From a virus: a stretch of DNA of 43,661 nt. Shown piece by piece: positions 1 to 8,032 of the stretch. The notes under the pieces are model-generated. The model did not search any database, had not been told where the DNA came from, and worked only from the letters and a program-made list of their open reading frames with translations. The translations under genes were made by a program, and so were the position numbers. Each line of letters opens with the position of its first letter. Positions within the stretch are counted from its first letter, which is position 1. The stretch lies in IMG/VR virus record IMGVR_UViG_3300003323_000989, positions 1-43,661 of that record, one strand, 5' to 3'.

Positions 1-130
1 GTGAGCCGTCCCACTTCTTGGTGTTGCCGAGAATCTTTCCGAAGAAGTAGTTATCACGAAGAATCTGGTCAACCCAAAAAGGAGCCAGATACTGGTTCGT
101 GGTAGTGGTCACGTTTACATTTGGTGGCAT
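1..130 (-). CDS. Major capsid protein, N-terminal part (gene wraps across the window ends)
   Basis: The ATG at 130 opens a frame of 43 full codons plus one base. Joined to position 43661 the next codon is CAA and the frame continues without a stop to 42757, giving 344 residues. AAAGG lies about 9 nt upstream of the ATG. This part ends in NTKKWDGS, which runs on into QMLFPIKYQ. The gene forms the shell of the virion. Position just downstream of the scaffold gene and upstream of decoration genes is typical for MCP. Seen: frame continuity. Inferred: circular molecule and MCP identity. Confidence 0.85.
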   Translation of the reverse strand, partial: MPPNVNVTTTTNQYLAPFWVDQILRDNYFFGKILGNTKKWDGS

Positions 131-152
131 ATTTTTGCCTTTGTAATGTAGA

Positions 153-962
153 TTAGATAATTCCCGCGTCTCTTAGTGCTCGTTCGGTTGCCTTGTCCTC
201 AGCTTTAATCTGAGTCGAGCCACCGCTTTGAACCTGACCGCGAGAAGCGAGGTTCTTTTGTCGAGCTACGGTGTCGCTTTTGCGAGATTGAGAGAAGACA
301 TCGTACACTTCACTGAAATCTGCGTATTCTGTAATATTGCCGTCCGCATCCTTTGGGGAGAAACGTTCAACCATCGTCAGAAATTCGTCGCGCGCTTTTC
401 GCGCAGCGGGAGCATTTGATGTGAGGTCTATGCCGTGCAAGTCCTCCAAATCCTCCAACGCGGTATCAATGAACTGCTGATTTTCTTGGATTTCTCGCTC
501 CGCCTGCCGCTGCTGCTCTCGGAAATCTTCGAGCGCTTCAGCACGCGCGCGCTTGGCGGTGTCTTCGAGAAGGCTTTGCGTAATACGCGCAGCTTTCTGT
601 CCCGCGTCATCGTTTCCGTACAGAGTGAGTAGTCTTTCGTCTACGCTCTGACTTCCCAACGTTCCAAGATGCTCGCGTTCCTCTTTTAACTTACGAAGCC
701 TTTCAGCCTCTTCGATATTGAGTCGGCGCACTTCCTGCAACGCCCGCTTTTCTTCAAGCAATTTCTTGCTCGTGCGGCGATGCTCACGATTCGGAACACC
801 TCCATCCTGAGTATCGTCTTGCTGTTGGCCTGCGTCATCCTGCTGTTGACCGTTTTGGTCGTCGGCATTTTGCTGCTGACCGTTCAAGACATCCTCCTGG
901 GCCTGTTCTTCAGGAGCAAACTCATCTTCAAACTCATCAAGAACACCTTTACTGCCTGGCAT
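153..962 (-). CDS. Capsid scaffolding protein
   Basis: This 269-residue protein is very acidic at its N-terminus, has a Gln/Asp-rich linker (residues about 25-60), then a long charged helical or coiled-coil region (about 70-180). It sits directly before the MCP gene. Composition and place fit an internal scaffold that guides procapsid assembly and is later removed. A frame-compatible TTG start exists at 1001, but the ATG at 962 has AAAAGGG about 8 nt upstream, whereas the TTG has only a weak site, so I chose 962. No sequence family is recognised beyond this. Confidence 0.8.
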   Translation of the reverse strand: MPGSKGVLDEFEDEFAPEEQAQEDVLNGQQQNADDQNGQQQDDAGQQQDDTQDGGVPNREHRRTSKKLLEEKRALQEVRRLNIEEAERLRKLKEEREHLGTLGSQSVDERLLTLYGNDDAGQKAARITQSLLEDTAKRARAEALEDFREQQRQAEREIQENQQFIDTALEDLEDLHGIDLTSNAPAARKARDEFLTMVERFSPKDADGNITEYADFSEVYDVFSQSRKSDTVARQKNLASRGQVQSGGSTQIKAEDKATERALRDAGII

Positions 963-1142
963 GTTTTTCGCCCTTTTCAGGGAATAGTTTTGATAATTCA
1001 AGCCTGATTTTGTGCCGACGGCTTTACGAACGGCAAAAGCTCCCTCTCGGGAGCTTAGGACACGCCATGAAGAGCAACGACGAACTTCACAGCGCTTCCT
1101 AAGCTACCGCGTTTCGTTGCTTCTTTTTTCTTCGCCAAAGAA

Positions 1143-1208
1143 CTACTCTTCCGATTCCTCTTCCGTATCTTCCTCTGCCTCCAAGCCTTCCAAATCCTCT
1201 ACGTCCAT
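1143..1208 (-). CDS. Possible 21-residue acidic microprotein or +1-frame tail of the upstream gene
   Basis: The ATG lies two bases after the TGA of the upstream gene. The product MDVEDLEGLEAEEDTEEESE ends in a further Glu, and 12 of 21 residues are Asp or Glu. The same frame is open back into the upstream gene to about 1250, so a +1 shift there would attach this acidic tail to that basic protein. Strong residue bias suggests selection, but the length makes it uncertain. Confidence 0.3.
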   Translation of the reverse strand: MDVEDLEGLEAEEDTEEESEE

Positions 1209-1209
1209 A

Positions 1210-1452
1210 TCAGCATTTTGCTCGACTGAGCGCAGAGACTTTTGGATTCTTCTTGTGGTATTTGATTGATTGCATATGCTCTGGGGTCGTGTGGATACCT
1301 TGCTTCGAGTAGTGCGCAATATGTGCCTTCAATCGCTTCTCCGCAGTATCCAATTCTTCGCGGCTCATCTTCCCGTAGTGCTTGAAGATATTTTTCTTGT
1401 CTCTGTTGTGTAGATGCCGTGCGGCCGCTCCACTAAGAAAGTGTTTTCCCAT
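1210..1452 (-). CDS. Hypothetical small basic protein
   Basis: 80 residues, rich in His, Lys and Arg (HLHNRDKK, KRLKAHIAHYSKQG), predicted helical, ending SALSRAKC. It starts directly after the TAA of the gene upstream (TAAATG arrangement), so it is translationally coupled in the head gene block between portal and scaffold. No family recognised; a minor head or DNA-binding protein is possible. An acidic frame continues beyond its stop. Confidence 0.6.
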   Translation of the reverse strand: MGKHFLSGAAARHLHNRDKKNIFKHYGKMSREELDTAEKRLKAHIAHYSKQGIHTTPEHMQSIKYHKKNPKVSALSRAKC

Positions 1453-1788
1453 TTAGCGTTTGATTGTCATGAGGTGTTCATGACCCTTTTTGCCTGCGTG
1501 CGCAATTTTCTTTCCATTCTCATACGCAGTCAGTGTTCCTTTCGCGCGTGAGATTGCAATTCCTTTGCGGCCACCGTGCTCGCGTGCGAATGTTTCCATG
1601 CGTCGCACCGTTGTATTCGTGAGCCATCCGCCAGTGCGAAAATGCAGATTTCCTTTCTTGTCTTTTGAAGCGACATTGGTGCCGTGATAATAACCGCGAA
1701 GCGCGCCTTTCTTTCCTTTCTCTGTGTGTGTACCAACACCCATGAAGTGAGTGCGAGTAGATTTCTTGTGTGCGAGGTCGTGGCTCAT
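1453..1788 (-). CDS. Hypothetical basic protein in the head gene block
   Basis: 111 residues from an ATG that overlaps the previous stop as ATGA; a longer 128-residue reading is possible but would overlap the zinc-finger gene by 55 nt. The protein is basic and Gly/Lys-rich, with the stretches GGWLTNTTVRRMETFAREHGG and RKGIAISRAKGTLTAYENGK. I do not recognise a family. Position between portal and scaffold suggests a small virion or head-assembly protein. Confidence 0.65.
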   Translation of the reverse strand: MSHDLAHKKSTRTHFMGVGTHTEKGKKGALRGYYHGTNVASKDKKGNLHFRTGGWLTNTTVRRMETFAREHGGRKGIAISRAKGTLTAYENGKKIAHAGKKGHEHLMTIKR

Positions 1789-2027
1789 AGATGGAATTTT
1801 GGTTCGATAACTTTTCCAGTACCTTTGCATGATGGGCACAAATCTTTTTCAACGAGTCCTGTGCGTGCGCAGTAGTCGCAATCTTTGCCGATAGAATCAA
1901 ACGTGGTGCGCTCGATTCCTGCTACTTCGACTGGATGAGCAACATTATTTTCATCAACTACATTAATCGTCGTCGGGCCTGAAACGATTTCTTTTTCTTT
2001 TTTGGAGGATGTCTTTTTGGTTGTCAT
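1785..2027 (-). CDS. Small zinc-finger protein with DnaJ-like CxxCxG motifs
   Basis: 80 residues. The Lys-rich N-terminus is followed by a C-terminal module with CDYCARTG and CPSCKGTG, the CxxCxGxG type of half-site used by DnaJ zinc fingers. It probably binds one zinc ion and could contact a protein or nucleic acid; function is not known. It lies just after the portal gene, with a candidate promoter in the 49-nt gap upstream, and overlaps the next gene by ATGA. Confidence 0.7.
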   Translation of the reverse strand: MTTKKTSSKKEKEIVSGPTTINVVDENNVAHPVEVAGIERTTFDSIGKDCDYCARTGLVEKDLCPSCKGTGKVIEPKFHL

Positions 2028-2033
2028 ATTTTT

Positions 2034-2059
2034 ATTATATACCGTTGCGCATCAGTCAA
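2034..2059 (-). promoter_or_regulatory. Candidate leftward promoter after the portal gene
   Basis: On the minus strand TTGACT (2059-2054) is followed after 14 bases by a perfect TATAAT (2039-2034). The spacer is shorter than usual, so this is tentative. The DnaA-box-like 9-mer TAATCCACA lies 11 nt upstream of the -35. Confidence 0.35.
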
Positions 2060-2070
2060 GTTTATATCGT

Positions 2071-2079
2071 TGTGGATTA
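2071..2079 (-). promoter_or_regulatory. DnaA-box-like 9-mer TAATCCACA
   Basis: TAATCCACA on the minus strand, overlapping the portal stop codon. It differs at one position from the DnaA box TTATCCACA and belongs to a set of near-identical copies in this genome's intergenic regions. Confidence 0.45.
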
Positions 2080-3960
2080 CTTGGGGAGTGGTACTTGCGA
2101 CAGCGATGGATTTGAAGGGACGCCACCGACTGATTCACCGCCAGGCGCATTTTGTGCAAATGGCTGACCCTGACCAGGCTGACCAGGAACTGCTTCAGAT
2201 GGCGGTGTGCCAGGCGTTGTTTGCGGTGCAATCTGCTGCATCAAAGGCGCGAGCAATTGCTGCAAATCTGGGAAGTTCAATTGGCCATACAGCATCGGAT
2301 TCGTGCGCCATAGCCATACTTGTGCAGCGGTCTGTTGTGGGTCTGGGAAGTCCAAAATCGTGAGAAGCGTTTTGATGTCGAGCGCGCCTTCCTGCCAGAG
2401 CGTAAGCGCTTGATTCATCTTCGTTATATCGTCCTTCGGGCGCATCGAATCAGGCACGACGGTGACAATCAATTTCTTATTCAGATTTGCCGCGCGCAAT
2501 GTGACGTATTCAGTCGCCTTCAGCGTACCGAGCACTGCACCGAAGTGAATTTCATCGTAGAAGACTGCGTACAACTGCACGAGCCAGTTGAAGTCTGCTT
2601 TTGCAACACGCTCAATTGCTTCACCAATGCCGCCACCGATGCGGGAATTATCATGCTGCGTATTCAAAATCATTCCGCGCGCGGTCTGGTCTTCATCAGG
2701 TGGTGTCGCGGTGATGCCCTGTACGCCCCACGAATTGCGAAGCGTCTCTTTATCAATCTCAAGCTCTTTGAATGCAGCATCAGGGAATCCAGGTGCTTGC
2801 AATCGCACGATAGCTTCACCAATTGGGCCACCTGACGGAATCAAAACAGGATTGCCTTTCTTGAGTGCATCCGCTGCCTGCTTCGCGGTCTCCTGATTGA
2901 AATTGTTTTCAGAGAAAATGTCTGAGTTATTGCCTTTGGAAATGTTCGAATCAATCTGGTTTGTGCGCTTCGTGATGCGGTTTTGATTCGGGATGTTTTG
3001 CTCGATGAGGCCCGTAATATCGTGCGGCTGCTCACCAAGCGAGTACACAGAAAGAAACGTGTACGGCTTCAGCGGCTTTGCAAAATGATTCTGCCCTGGC
3101 AATTCCACAGGCAATCCGTATTCGTCTTCAGTATCCTGACCGTAATTGAAGAACTCGTTTTTGTGCTTATCGAGCACTTTTTCTTTGTAGGTAATGAAGC
3201 AAAATTCATCAGTCCACCACTCGGTGTAGACGACTGGCGTGCCCATCTGACCGCCAACGGAATCAGAAATGTACTGCTTGTGCTCAGGGAAAAGGTCAGC
3301 AAGGCGCTCTGCGCTCACTTCGATGCGCTCACCCAAATAGCCGACGAAATGGCCCTTGGTATCAACGTATCCTTTCGTGTCGAAAATAAAGTTTTGGATG
3401 CGGCGCACTGAGCATGTTACTTCATTGATTTCAGCGTCCCATCCCCATTTCTTTACGCCCAAGTAGTAGATAGACCACTGGCGAGTTTGGAGCGTCAAAA
3501 GTGCACGCAAATCGAGATAGTCAGCGTGATATGCGAGCATCGTTTTTACATCAGATGCAAGTGCATTTCCTTCAGGCGAATTATCGCAGTACACGACAGG
3601 CTCAGGATTTTTCGAAAGCGCAGCGGGATAAAACGTTTCAGCCGCTTCCCATTGTAGGTTTGCGGCAATCACATCATCGCTCACATACGGCGTGCCCTCG
3701 TTTTGCTTGCCGAGATAGTATTGCTTGTTCTTCTGCTGCTTCGCTTTGATGCGTGCTTCGTATCCAACATACTGCGATTCCCAGTCGTCACGCAACTCGA
3801 GCAATTGTTCATCGCTCATCGAAAGAGCGAGCACGTCAACACGCTCGCCCGATTCTCCTTCGAGATTACCGTCCTTTCCTGTGTGCACTTTGTTCAGGTC
3901 GCTTCCTACAAGCTGTGTGACTCCTTGAACGTTCAGTGCTACGGGGTCTAGGTCTGCCAT
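2077..3960 (-). CDS. Portal protein (P22-like)
   Basis: 627 residues. It begins the head block after the terminase genes. The order of blocks matches P22-type portals: an N-terminal helical region with EARIKAKQQKNKQYYLGKQ, a central region with Trp/Tyr-rich clip or wing segments (QWSIYYLGVKKWGWD), a helical stem or crown region, and a Pro/Gln/Gly-rich C-terminus (residues about 565-627). Portals form a dodecameric ring at one capsid vertex through which the terminase pumps DNA and to which the tail binds. Length is in the family range. Family call comes from pattern and context, not a search. Confidence 0.85.
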   Translation of the reverse strand: MADLDPVALNVQGVTQLVGSDLNKVHTGKDGNLEGESGERVDVLALSMSDEQLLELRDDWESQYVGYEARIKAKQQKNKQYYLGKQNEGTPYVSDDVIAANLQWEAAETFYPAALSKNPEPVVYCDNSPEGNALASDVKTMLAYHADYLDLRALLTLQTRQWSIYYLGVKKWGWDAEINEVTCSVRRIQNFIFDTKGYVDTKGHFVGYLGERIEVSAERLADLFPEHKQYISDSVGGQMGTPVVYTEWWTDEFCFITYKEKVLDKHKNEFFNYGQDTEDEYGLPVELPGQNHFAKPLKPYTFLSVYSLGEQPHDITGLIEQNIPNQNRITKRTNQIDSNISKGNNSDIFSENNFNQETAKQAADALKKGNPVLIPSGGPIGEAIVRLQAPGFPDAAFKELEIDKETLRNSWGVQGITATPPDEDQTARGMILNTQHDNSRIGGGIGEAIERVAKADFNWLVQLYAVFYDEIHFGAVLGTLKATEYVTLRAANLNKKLIVTVVPDSMRPKDDITKMNQALTLWQEGALDIKTLLTILDFPDPQQTAAQVWLWRTNPMLYGQLNFPDLQQLLAPLMQQIAPQTTPGTPPSEAVPGQPGQGQPFAQNAPGGESVGGVPSNPSLSQVPLPK

Positions 3961-4012
3961 TTAGTATTTAAATTCAGGTGTGCCCTGATATGTGAGGTTG
4001 AAGACTCGTAAA

Positions 4013-4468
4013 TTAGAACGTTTTCACATCCGTAAATGAACTGTCTGTGTCCATATTGGATGAATAGGTAACGCTCAAGCCCCCAGTCGTTGCTTGGGAC
4101 GACAAATACGCAGTATTGAGACCAGTAGTTGTCTGATACAAAGCGCTGTTTGCATTCAGTTGGCCGTCACTACCAGTAGAACAATACATTTGGTAGGGTT
4201 GCCACCAATCGTATTTGCGATACGGCTTTTCGATGTATTCAATCGTGCGAATAATTTCGCTGCGTGAATTGTTCGAAAGCTTTTGGACAAGCTCGCGAAG
4301 GAATTTGATTTCTTCCTTCAGGCTCTGCTTGTCGCGGTCTTCGTCATTCTCTTCGGTGAATAAAATCTCTCGTGCTTCATCTTTTGTAAGCAAGCCTCCT
4401 TTTACAAGGTCAGCAAGCTCTAGCGGGTCAGGCAATTTGCTCAGACGCCACTTAATTTTCTTCGTCAT
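4013..4468 (-). CDS. Hypothetical protein between terminase and portal
   Basis: 151 residues with two parts: a charged helical N-terminal half (about 1-85, with LADLVKGGLLTKDEAREIL and a coiled coil KEEIKFLRELVQKL) and a C-terminal low-complexity half rich in Ser/Thr/Tyr/Gln/Asn (about 95-151) that may be exposed or disordered. No family recognised. Genes here are often minor head proteins. Confidence 0.7.
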   Translation of the reverse strand: MTKKIKWRLSKLPDPLELADLVKGGLLTKDEAREILFTEENDEDRDKQSLKEEIKFLRELVQKLSNNSRSEIIRTIEYIEKPYRKYDWWQPYQMYCSTGSDGQLNANSALYQTTTGLNTAYLSSQATTGGLSVTYSSNMDTDSSFTDVKTF

Positions 4469-4512
4469 CGTGTTTTTTTATTCAACCTCACGTATCAAAG
4501 AACAGTGCATTC

Positions 4513-4543
4513 ACTGTAGCATGCTAAAAAGAACTTTTGTCAA
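4513..4543 (-). promoter_or_regulatory. Weak candidate promoter and hairpin between terL and the next gene
   Basis: TTGACA (4543-4538, minus strand) is perfect, but the best -10 (TACAGT, 4518-4513) is 19 bases away. The -10 overlaps a perfect hairpin ACAGTG-AATG-CACTGT. A DnaA-box-like TTATGCACG lies upstream at 4560-4552. Confidence 0.25.
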
Positions 4544-4560
4544 ATGACAGGCGTGCATAA

Positions 4561-6345
4561 CTAGAGTTCCACGCCGCCGCCTTGAAAATCGCTGGCACTG
4601 AATCCCGTTTGAATCACGGTCGCAGGCTTGATGGTCTTCGGGTCTGATTGCGGCGAAACGACGTTCACGATGTGGCCTGTTGGAATGCCCTCCAATCCCG
4701 TTGATGCACCAACGACGGTCGCCATTGATTGCCCGTATTTGTCGAGACCCACCAAGCAGTAGAGGCCTGTGTGCACATAATGGTCTGGGCCTTTGCGCTT
4801 CCACACGTACTCATTCGCATAGAGCGTTTTGTCGTCGCGTCCAGGCTGTGACTGGTTGTAGGTGTCTTCAACGCCTGCTTTCAGTACCACTTTCTCGCGG
4901 TAGATGTTATCGAAATGCGCTGCCCATGGTTGCCATTCTTCTGTCGTGCCATTGAGCACAATCAGGCCAGGGTCACGCAAATGCTCCACAAATAGCTGAA
5001 TCATGTTATTGCGGTCAACGACAACGGTGCCGTATTCCTCGCCCTCGCCCCACTCGATGATAGTGCTCTTCTTCTTCGGCTTTCGGTAGTACACCAAGAA
5101 CACACGGCCAGGAAATTCTTTCTGCAGCTTTCGAATACCAATCAAATCGCCGCCCTGGTCAGCAATGAGTTTTGCGCGCGGCCATCGAATGAGGAATGAA
5201 CGCAAGCGGTCGTATGGGTCATAGAGTCCTTGTGCATCCGCAAGCTTCTCTGCTGTCGTCTCAGGCTCGCAGGTTCCGTAGTAAAAGAAGCCGTCCTTGT
5301 TGGCCAGTGAAAAGTGAATCGGCAGGCCTGTATCAACGCCAATGATGATGTCTGACGTTTGCTCATTGACCACATCCAAGCAATTTTTAAGCACCTGTTC
5401 TGAAGTGATTTTGTCGGCGCTCCCGATGAATGGAAGGCCCAACACATAGTTCCAAAAATATTGCTTGGTCTTCTTCGGGTCACGCCATGCTTCGATGATT
5501 TTCTTTGCAGTAATCCAGGCGCACATCATTTGAGAAATATGATAGCCACGGAAGATGCCTTGAGCCGTTGGAAGCCAACGCCCTTTGCGGCGCACATCAT
5601 CAGAGAGTTCACCCTTGCAGCGCTTGCATATATAAATCTGGCGCTCAATGTCGATGCTCATTTTCGAAGGGTCTTTCTCGTCCCATTCAAGCACCTGCTC
5701 CATTTGGCAATGCGGGCACACAATGAACCATTCACGCTTGTCCGATTGCTCCCAATACACGCTGACGCCATGACCCACCAATGAAGGGTGCGAGAAATAC
5801 CAGCGCCAGCCATCGGCAACGGCTTGTTGGCGCGTCTCGTATTGCGTAATGACATCGGGGTCAGATGCATCCACTTCGTCGTGAATGTTCAATTGCGAGG
5901 ACACCATCATTGCTTGCTTGGCCGCAAACGTTCCACGGTAGTGGATGATGTTATTGCCAACGCTCTTTTGTTCTACTGTGTCGTGGTCACGCACCATTTC
6001 TTGCAGGATAGGATTTTGCGCAATCAAACGATTCACCTTTGAACCAACCATGTCGTCGCGGTCAGTCGCAGTGGGCAGTGTGTAGATGATGTCCTTTTTC
6101 TTTTTCTTGGCCACATAAAAGCTCTTCACAATCTCCGTCTCTGATGCACCGATTTGCGGTGGCTTCAGCCATACCTGCAGCGGTGACATATCGTTCAGAG
6201 GGTCTTTCATGAATGCATGGTCAGTAAATTCAAAAGGCAGACCATTGGAGGTTTTCATTTGGTGCTGCTTCACCCACGTATAGGGATACAATTCAGCAGC
6301 TTCGAGCACTTGCGCGTTTGTGTACTCTTTACCGTCTATCAGCAT
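4561..6345 (-). CDS. terL: Terminase large subunit (GpA-like)
   Basis: 594 residues from the ATG at 6345. An N-terminal ATPase has a Walker A-like PPQIGASE at about 62-69 and a Walker B-like LNIHDEVD at about 152-159. A zinc ribbon follows (CPHC at 210-213, CKRC at 240-243), as in the lambda GpA group. The C-terminal RNase H-like nuclease begins at IIIGVDTG (about 334-341) with further acidic positions such as AKLIADQGGD. It cuts concatemers and pumps DNA into the procapsid. The frame is open further upstream (to 6429), but that extension reads through a tRNA-Leu gene and is not real. The start has no Shine-Dalgarno site; it lies one base after the tRNA discriminator base. Confidence 0.93.
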   Translation of the reverse strand: MLIDGKEYTNAQVLEAAELYPYTWVKQHQMKTSNGLPFEFTDHAFMKDPLNDMSPLQVWLKPPQIGASETEIVKSFYVAKKKKKDIIYTLPTATDRDDMVGSKVNRLIAQNPILQEMVRDHDTVEQKSVGNNIIHYRGTFAAKQAMMVSSQLNIHDEVDASDPDVITQYETRQQAVADGWRWYFSHPSLVGHGVSVYWEQSDKREWFIVCPHCQMEQVLEWDEKDPSKMSIDIERQIYICKRCKGELSDDVRRKGRWLPTAQGIFRGYHISQMMCAWITAKKIIEAWRDPKKTKQYFWNYVLGLPFIGSADKITSEQVLKNCLDVVNEQTSDIIIGVDTGLPIHFSLANKDGFFYYGTCEPETTAEKLADAQGLYDPYDRLRSFLIRWPRAKLIADQGGDLIGIRKLQKEFPGRVFLVYYRKPKKKSTIIEWGEGEEYGTVVVDRNNMIQLFVEHLRDPGLIVLNGTTEEWQPWAAHFDNIYREKVVLKAGVEDTYNQSQPGRDDKTLYANEYVWKRKGPDHYVHTGLYCLVGLDKYGQSMATVVGASTGLEGIPTGHIVNVVSPQSDPKTIKPATVIQTGFSASDFQGGGVEL

Positions 6346-6346
6346 G

Positions 6347-6435
6347 TCCGTAGGGGGAGACTCGAACTCCCAGGTAGGGATTAGACCCTTACTGCTCTTG
6401 AGGCAGGCGCGTGTATACCATTCCACCACCTACGG
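6347..6435 (-). tRNA. tRNA-Leu (CAA)
   Basis: The acceptor stem is seven perfect pairs, CCGTAGG with CCTACGG, and A73 follows at 6347. Anticodon loop CTCAAGA, a long class II variable arm (GGG with CCC) and T arm GGGAG-TTCGAGT-CTCCC are present. CCA is not encoded. This is the only tRNA on the leftward strand, and it is squeezed between overlapping coding regions: an upstream ORF ends inside it and the terL ATG follows one base after the discriminator. Confidence 0.93.
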
Positions 6436-6589
6436 TTTTCATTTGTTTGATTGCTTTCTTCTCTGCAATCCATCGGCGTTTCACGATGAGATATATCGCA
6501 TGCACATCGAGTCGCCTGTCATACGAGCGGACTTTGATTCGTTCGGCTTCCCGCCAAAACTTCTTGTCCTGCTCGTTGGTAATAATCAT
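6389..6589 (-). CDS. Hypothetical small basic protein whose 3' end overlaps tRNA-Leu
   Basis: 66 residues starting with an ATGA overlap on the gene upstream. The body (KKFWREAERIKVRSYDRRLD, then KRRWIAEKKAIKQM) is basic and helical. The last 16 residues are encoded by the 5' half of tRNA-Leu, and the stop lies just 3' of the tRNA anticodon. Either the two genes truly share sequence or the tRNA was inserted and replaced the original end. No family recognised. Confidence 0.55.
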   Translation of the reverse strand: MIITNEQDKKFWREAERIKVRSYDRRLDVHAIYLIVKRRWIAEKKAIKQMKTVGGGMVYTRLPQEQ

Positions 6590-6849
6590 ACGGCCTCTTC
6601 GGTCATTTCGTTATAGACCTCCTGTGAATGCGGCTCCGTGATTTCTCCTTCGACAAACTTGATGCGTGAGCCGCTTTTAATCAATCGCACCTGTCCTGTC
6701 TCTGCATCTACCACTTCGATAGCGTGCGGGGCGCGTGTGCCGTTCTTTTTATTCGCTTCCCACATACAGCTATCGGTAAGAATAAACGTGCGTTGTGTGT
6801 CGTCCATGGTGTCTCGATTAGGTGAATATGTATAAATTTTCTCGCTCAT
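6586..6849 (-). CDS. Hypothetical protein
   Basis: 87 residues, mixed alpha/beta character with no membrane segment. ATGA overlaps on both sides put it in a tightly coupled run of small genes between small and large terminase. Motifs such as AIEVVDAETGQVRLIKSGSRIKFV suggest a small beta-rich domain. Function unknown. Confidence 0.65.
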   Translation of the reverse strand: MSEKIYTYSPNRDTMDDTQRTFILTDSCMWEANKKNGTRAPHAIEVVDAETGQVRLIKSGSRIKFVEGEITEPHSQEVYNEMTEEAV

Positions 6850-7031
6850 ATAAGCTCGAACTCGTATAAATCATCCGCTATCTTCCGCATGCGCACCAAT
6901 TCAGGATTGAAGCCAAAGACGTATTTATTATGCTGATAACCGCGCCCTTTGCCCTCAATGAAGTAGTGACGCTCTTCGTGATTCATCGTGCTCGTCCATC
7001 GTTCGAGTTTGAGCTTTGGTCTCTTTTTCAT
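6846..7031 (-). CDS. Hypothetical small protein
   Basis: 61 residues with a basic N-terminus (MKKRPKLKLERW) and an aromatic middle (EERHYFIEGKGRGYQHNKYVFGF). It overlaps the next gene by ATGA, and the upstream hydrolase gene overlaps its start. No family recognised. Confidence 0.65.
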   Translation of the reverse strand: MKKRPKLKLERWTSTMNHEERHYFIEGKGRGYQHNKYVFGFNPELVRMRKIADDLYEFELI

Positions 7032-7423
7032 ACTACTAGGTCTGTGATCGCCTTTGCACTCTTGATGATGGCGTTCTTCGATGGCGTATCGCTGAGGTTG
7101 TCTGCTATATCCGCTATTTTTACTGCGACGGCATCTGAGTTTGTGCGTACGCGCTTAATATAGTCCTCATATGTCTCACCTTCTTCCCGTGTGAGGACAA
7201 GGACTGTGTGGGCAATTTCTATACCAAAAAGTTCTTTGAGTTCAGTATATGTCGCGTCTGTATCTTCGAGCACATCGTGGAGGAGAGCGATAATCTTTTG
7301 CGTCTCAGTTTTAACCTCTTGCGAGACTCTTATGGGATGAATGATAAAATTATCTCCATTTTTACGTTTCTTGCCTGCATGCTTTGAGGCAGCATATTCG
7401 AGTGCTTTCTTATAAAGATTCAT
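7028..7423 (-). CDS. HD-domain (p)ppGpp hydrolase-like protein (small alarmone hydrolase type)
   Basis: 131 residues that follow the SpoT/MESH1 hydrolase pattern: KHAGKKRKNGDNFIIHPIRV near the N-terminus, the HD pair in IALLHDVLEDT (about 46-56), and VKIADIADNLSD near the C-terminus, all parts of the metal and nucleotide site. Enzymes of this family remove the 3' pyrophosphate from (p)ppGpp. It is a stand-alone hydrolase without synthetase or TGS/ACT domains. Lying next to the terminase genes, it may lower alarmone levels during infection (inference). Other HD substrates are possible. Confidence 0.8.
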   Translation of the reverse strand: MNLYKKALEYAASKHAGKKRKNGDNFIIHPIRVSQEVKTETQKIIALLHDVLEDTDATYTELKELFGIEIAHTVLVLTREEGETYEDYIKRVRTNSDAVAVKIADIADNLSDTPSKNAIIKSAKAITDLVV

Positions 7424-8025
7424 ACGCCATTGAGCTTATCTGCGAGTGCTTTGATTTCGGGAGACGGTTCTACGTCCACATTCACGTTGAATGTCTTTTC
7501 AGGCGCATAGCTGCCACGCAATTTGTAAGCCATATCGAGCGCATCCTTTCGAGCGCGTGCATCCATTGACCAGAAATATACGTGACGCCCCGTTTGACCG
7601 TGCACAATCTTTCGCACAGTGCAATTCACGCTCGCGAGCAAATCTTTTATATCGTCATCGGTGAGCGGCGTCATTTGCATTGCCTGTTCAGCATCGAGCA
7701 TCGTTTTTATTTCTGGCTGCATTTTGCTCAAATCTAATGCTTCAGCGCGCGATTCAGGCCCGAGTGGAAATACCATATGGTCGAGACGTTTTGCATGCAT
7801 CAATTCCTTGTGCGCTTTCGCCAATGATTCTTCGCTCAGAAATTCTTCCATCAGTTGCGGCCACGCCTTTGATTCCGTCAATTTCTGCGGGTTGTGCGCC
7901 ATTGCATCAGAGTAGCCAGCTTGCTTCATTGCCTTAGAAACGTTTCCACCATTTTCAACCGTGAATTTTGCAGCACGTTTTTGCTTAATTGTGGCTTTAA
8001 CTGGGGGCTTTTTAGTTCTAGCCAT
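7420..8025 (-). CDS. terS: Terminase small subunit (probable)
   Basis: 201 residues from the ATG at 8025; an upstream TTG would add 15. The N-terminal region (about 10-60) has the terminase-small-subunit look: KQKRAAKFTVENGGNVSKAMKQAGYSD, a helix-turn-helix that recognises phage DNA, then a long helical middle for oligomer contacts and a C-terminal segment. It lies five genes upstream of terL in the same unit. The start has no obvious Shine-Dalgarno site. A different HTH protein is possible, but place and pattern agree. Confidence 0.75.
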   Translation of the reverse strand: MARTKKPPVKATIKQKRAAKFTVENGGNVSKAMKQAGYSDAMAHNPQKLTESKAWPQLMEEFLSEESLAKAHKELMHAKRLDHMVFPLGPESRAEALDLSKMQPEIKTMLDAEQAMQMTPLTDDDIKDLLASVNCTVRKIVHGQTGRHVYFWSMDARARKDALDMAYKLRGSYAPEKTFNVNVDVEPSPEIKALADKLNGV

Positions 8026-8032
8026 ATAAATA

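Noticed and set aside
6346-6429. N-terminal extension of the large terminase by 28 codons
   Set aside because: The extension is the tRNA-Leu sequence; the ATG at 6345 is the first start outside the tRNA.
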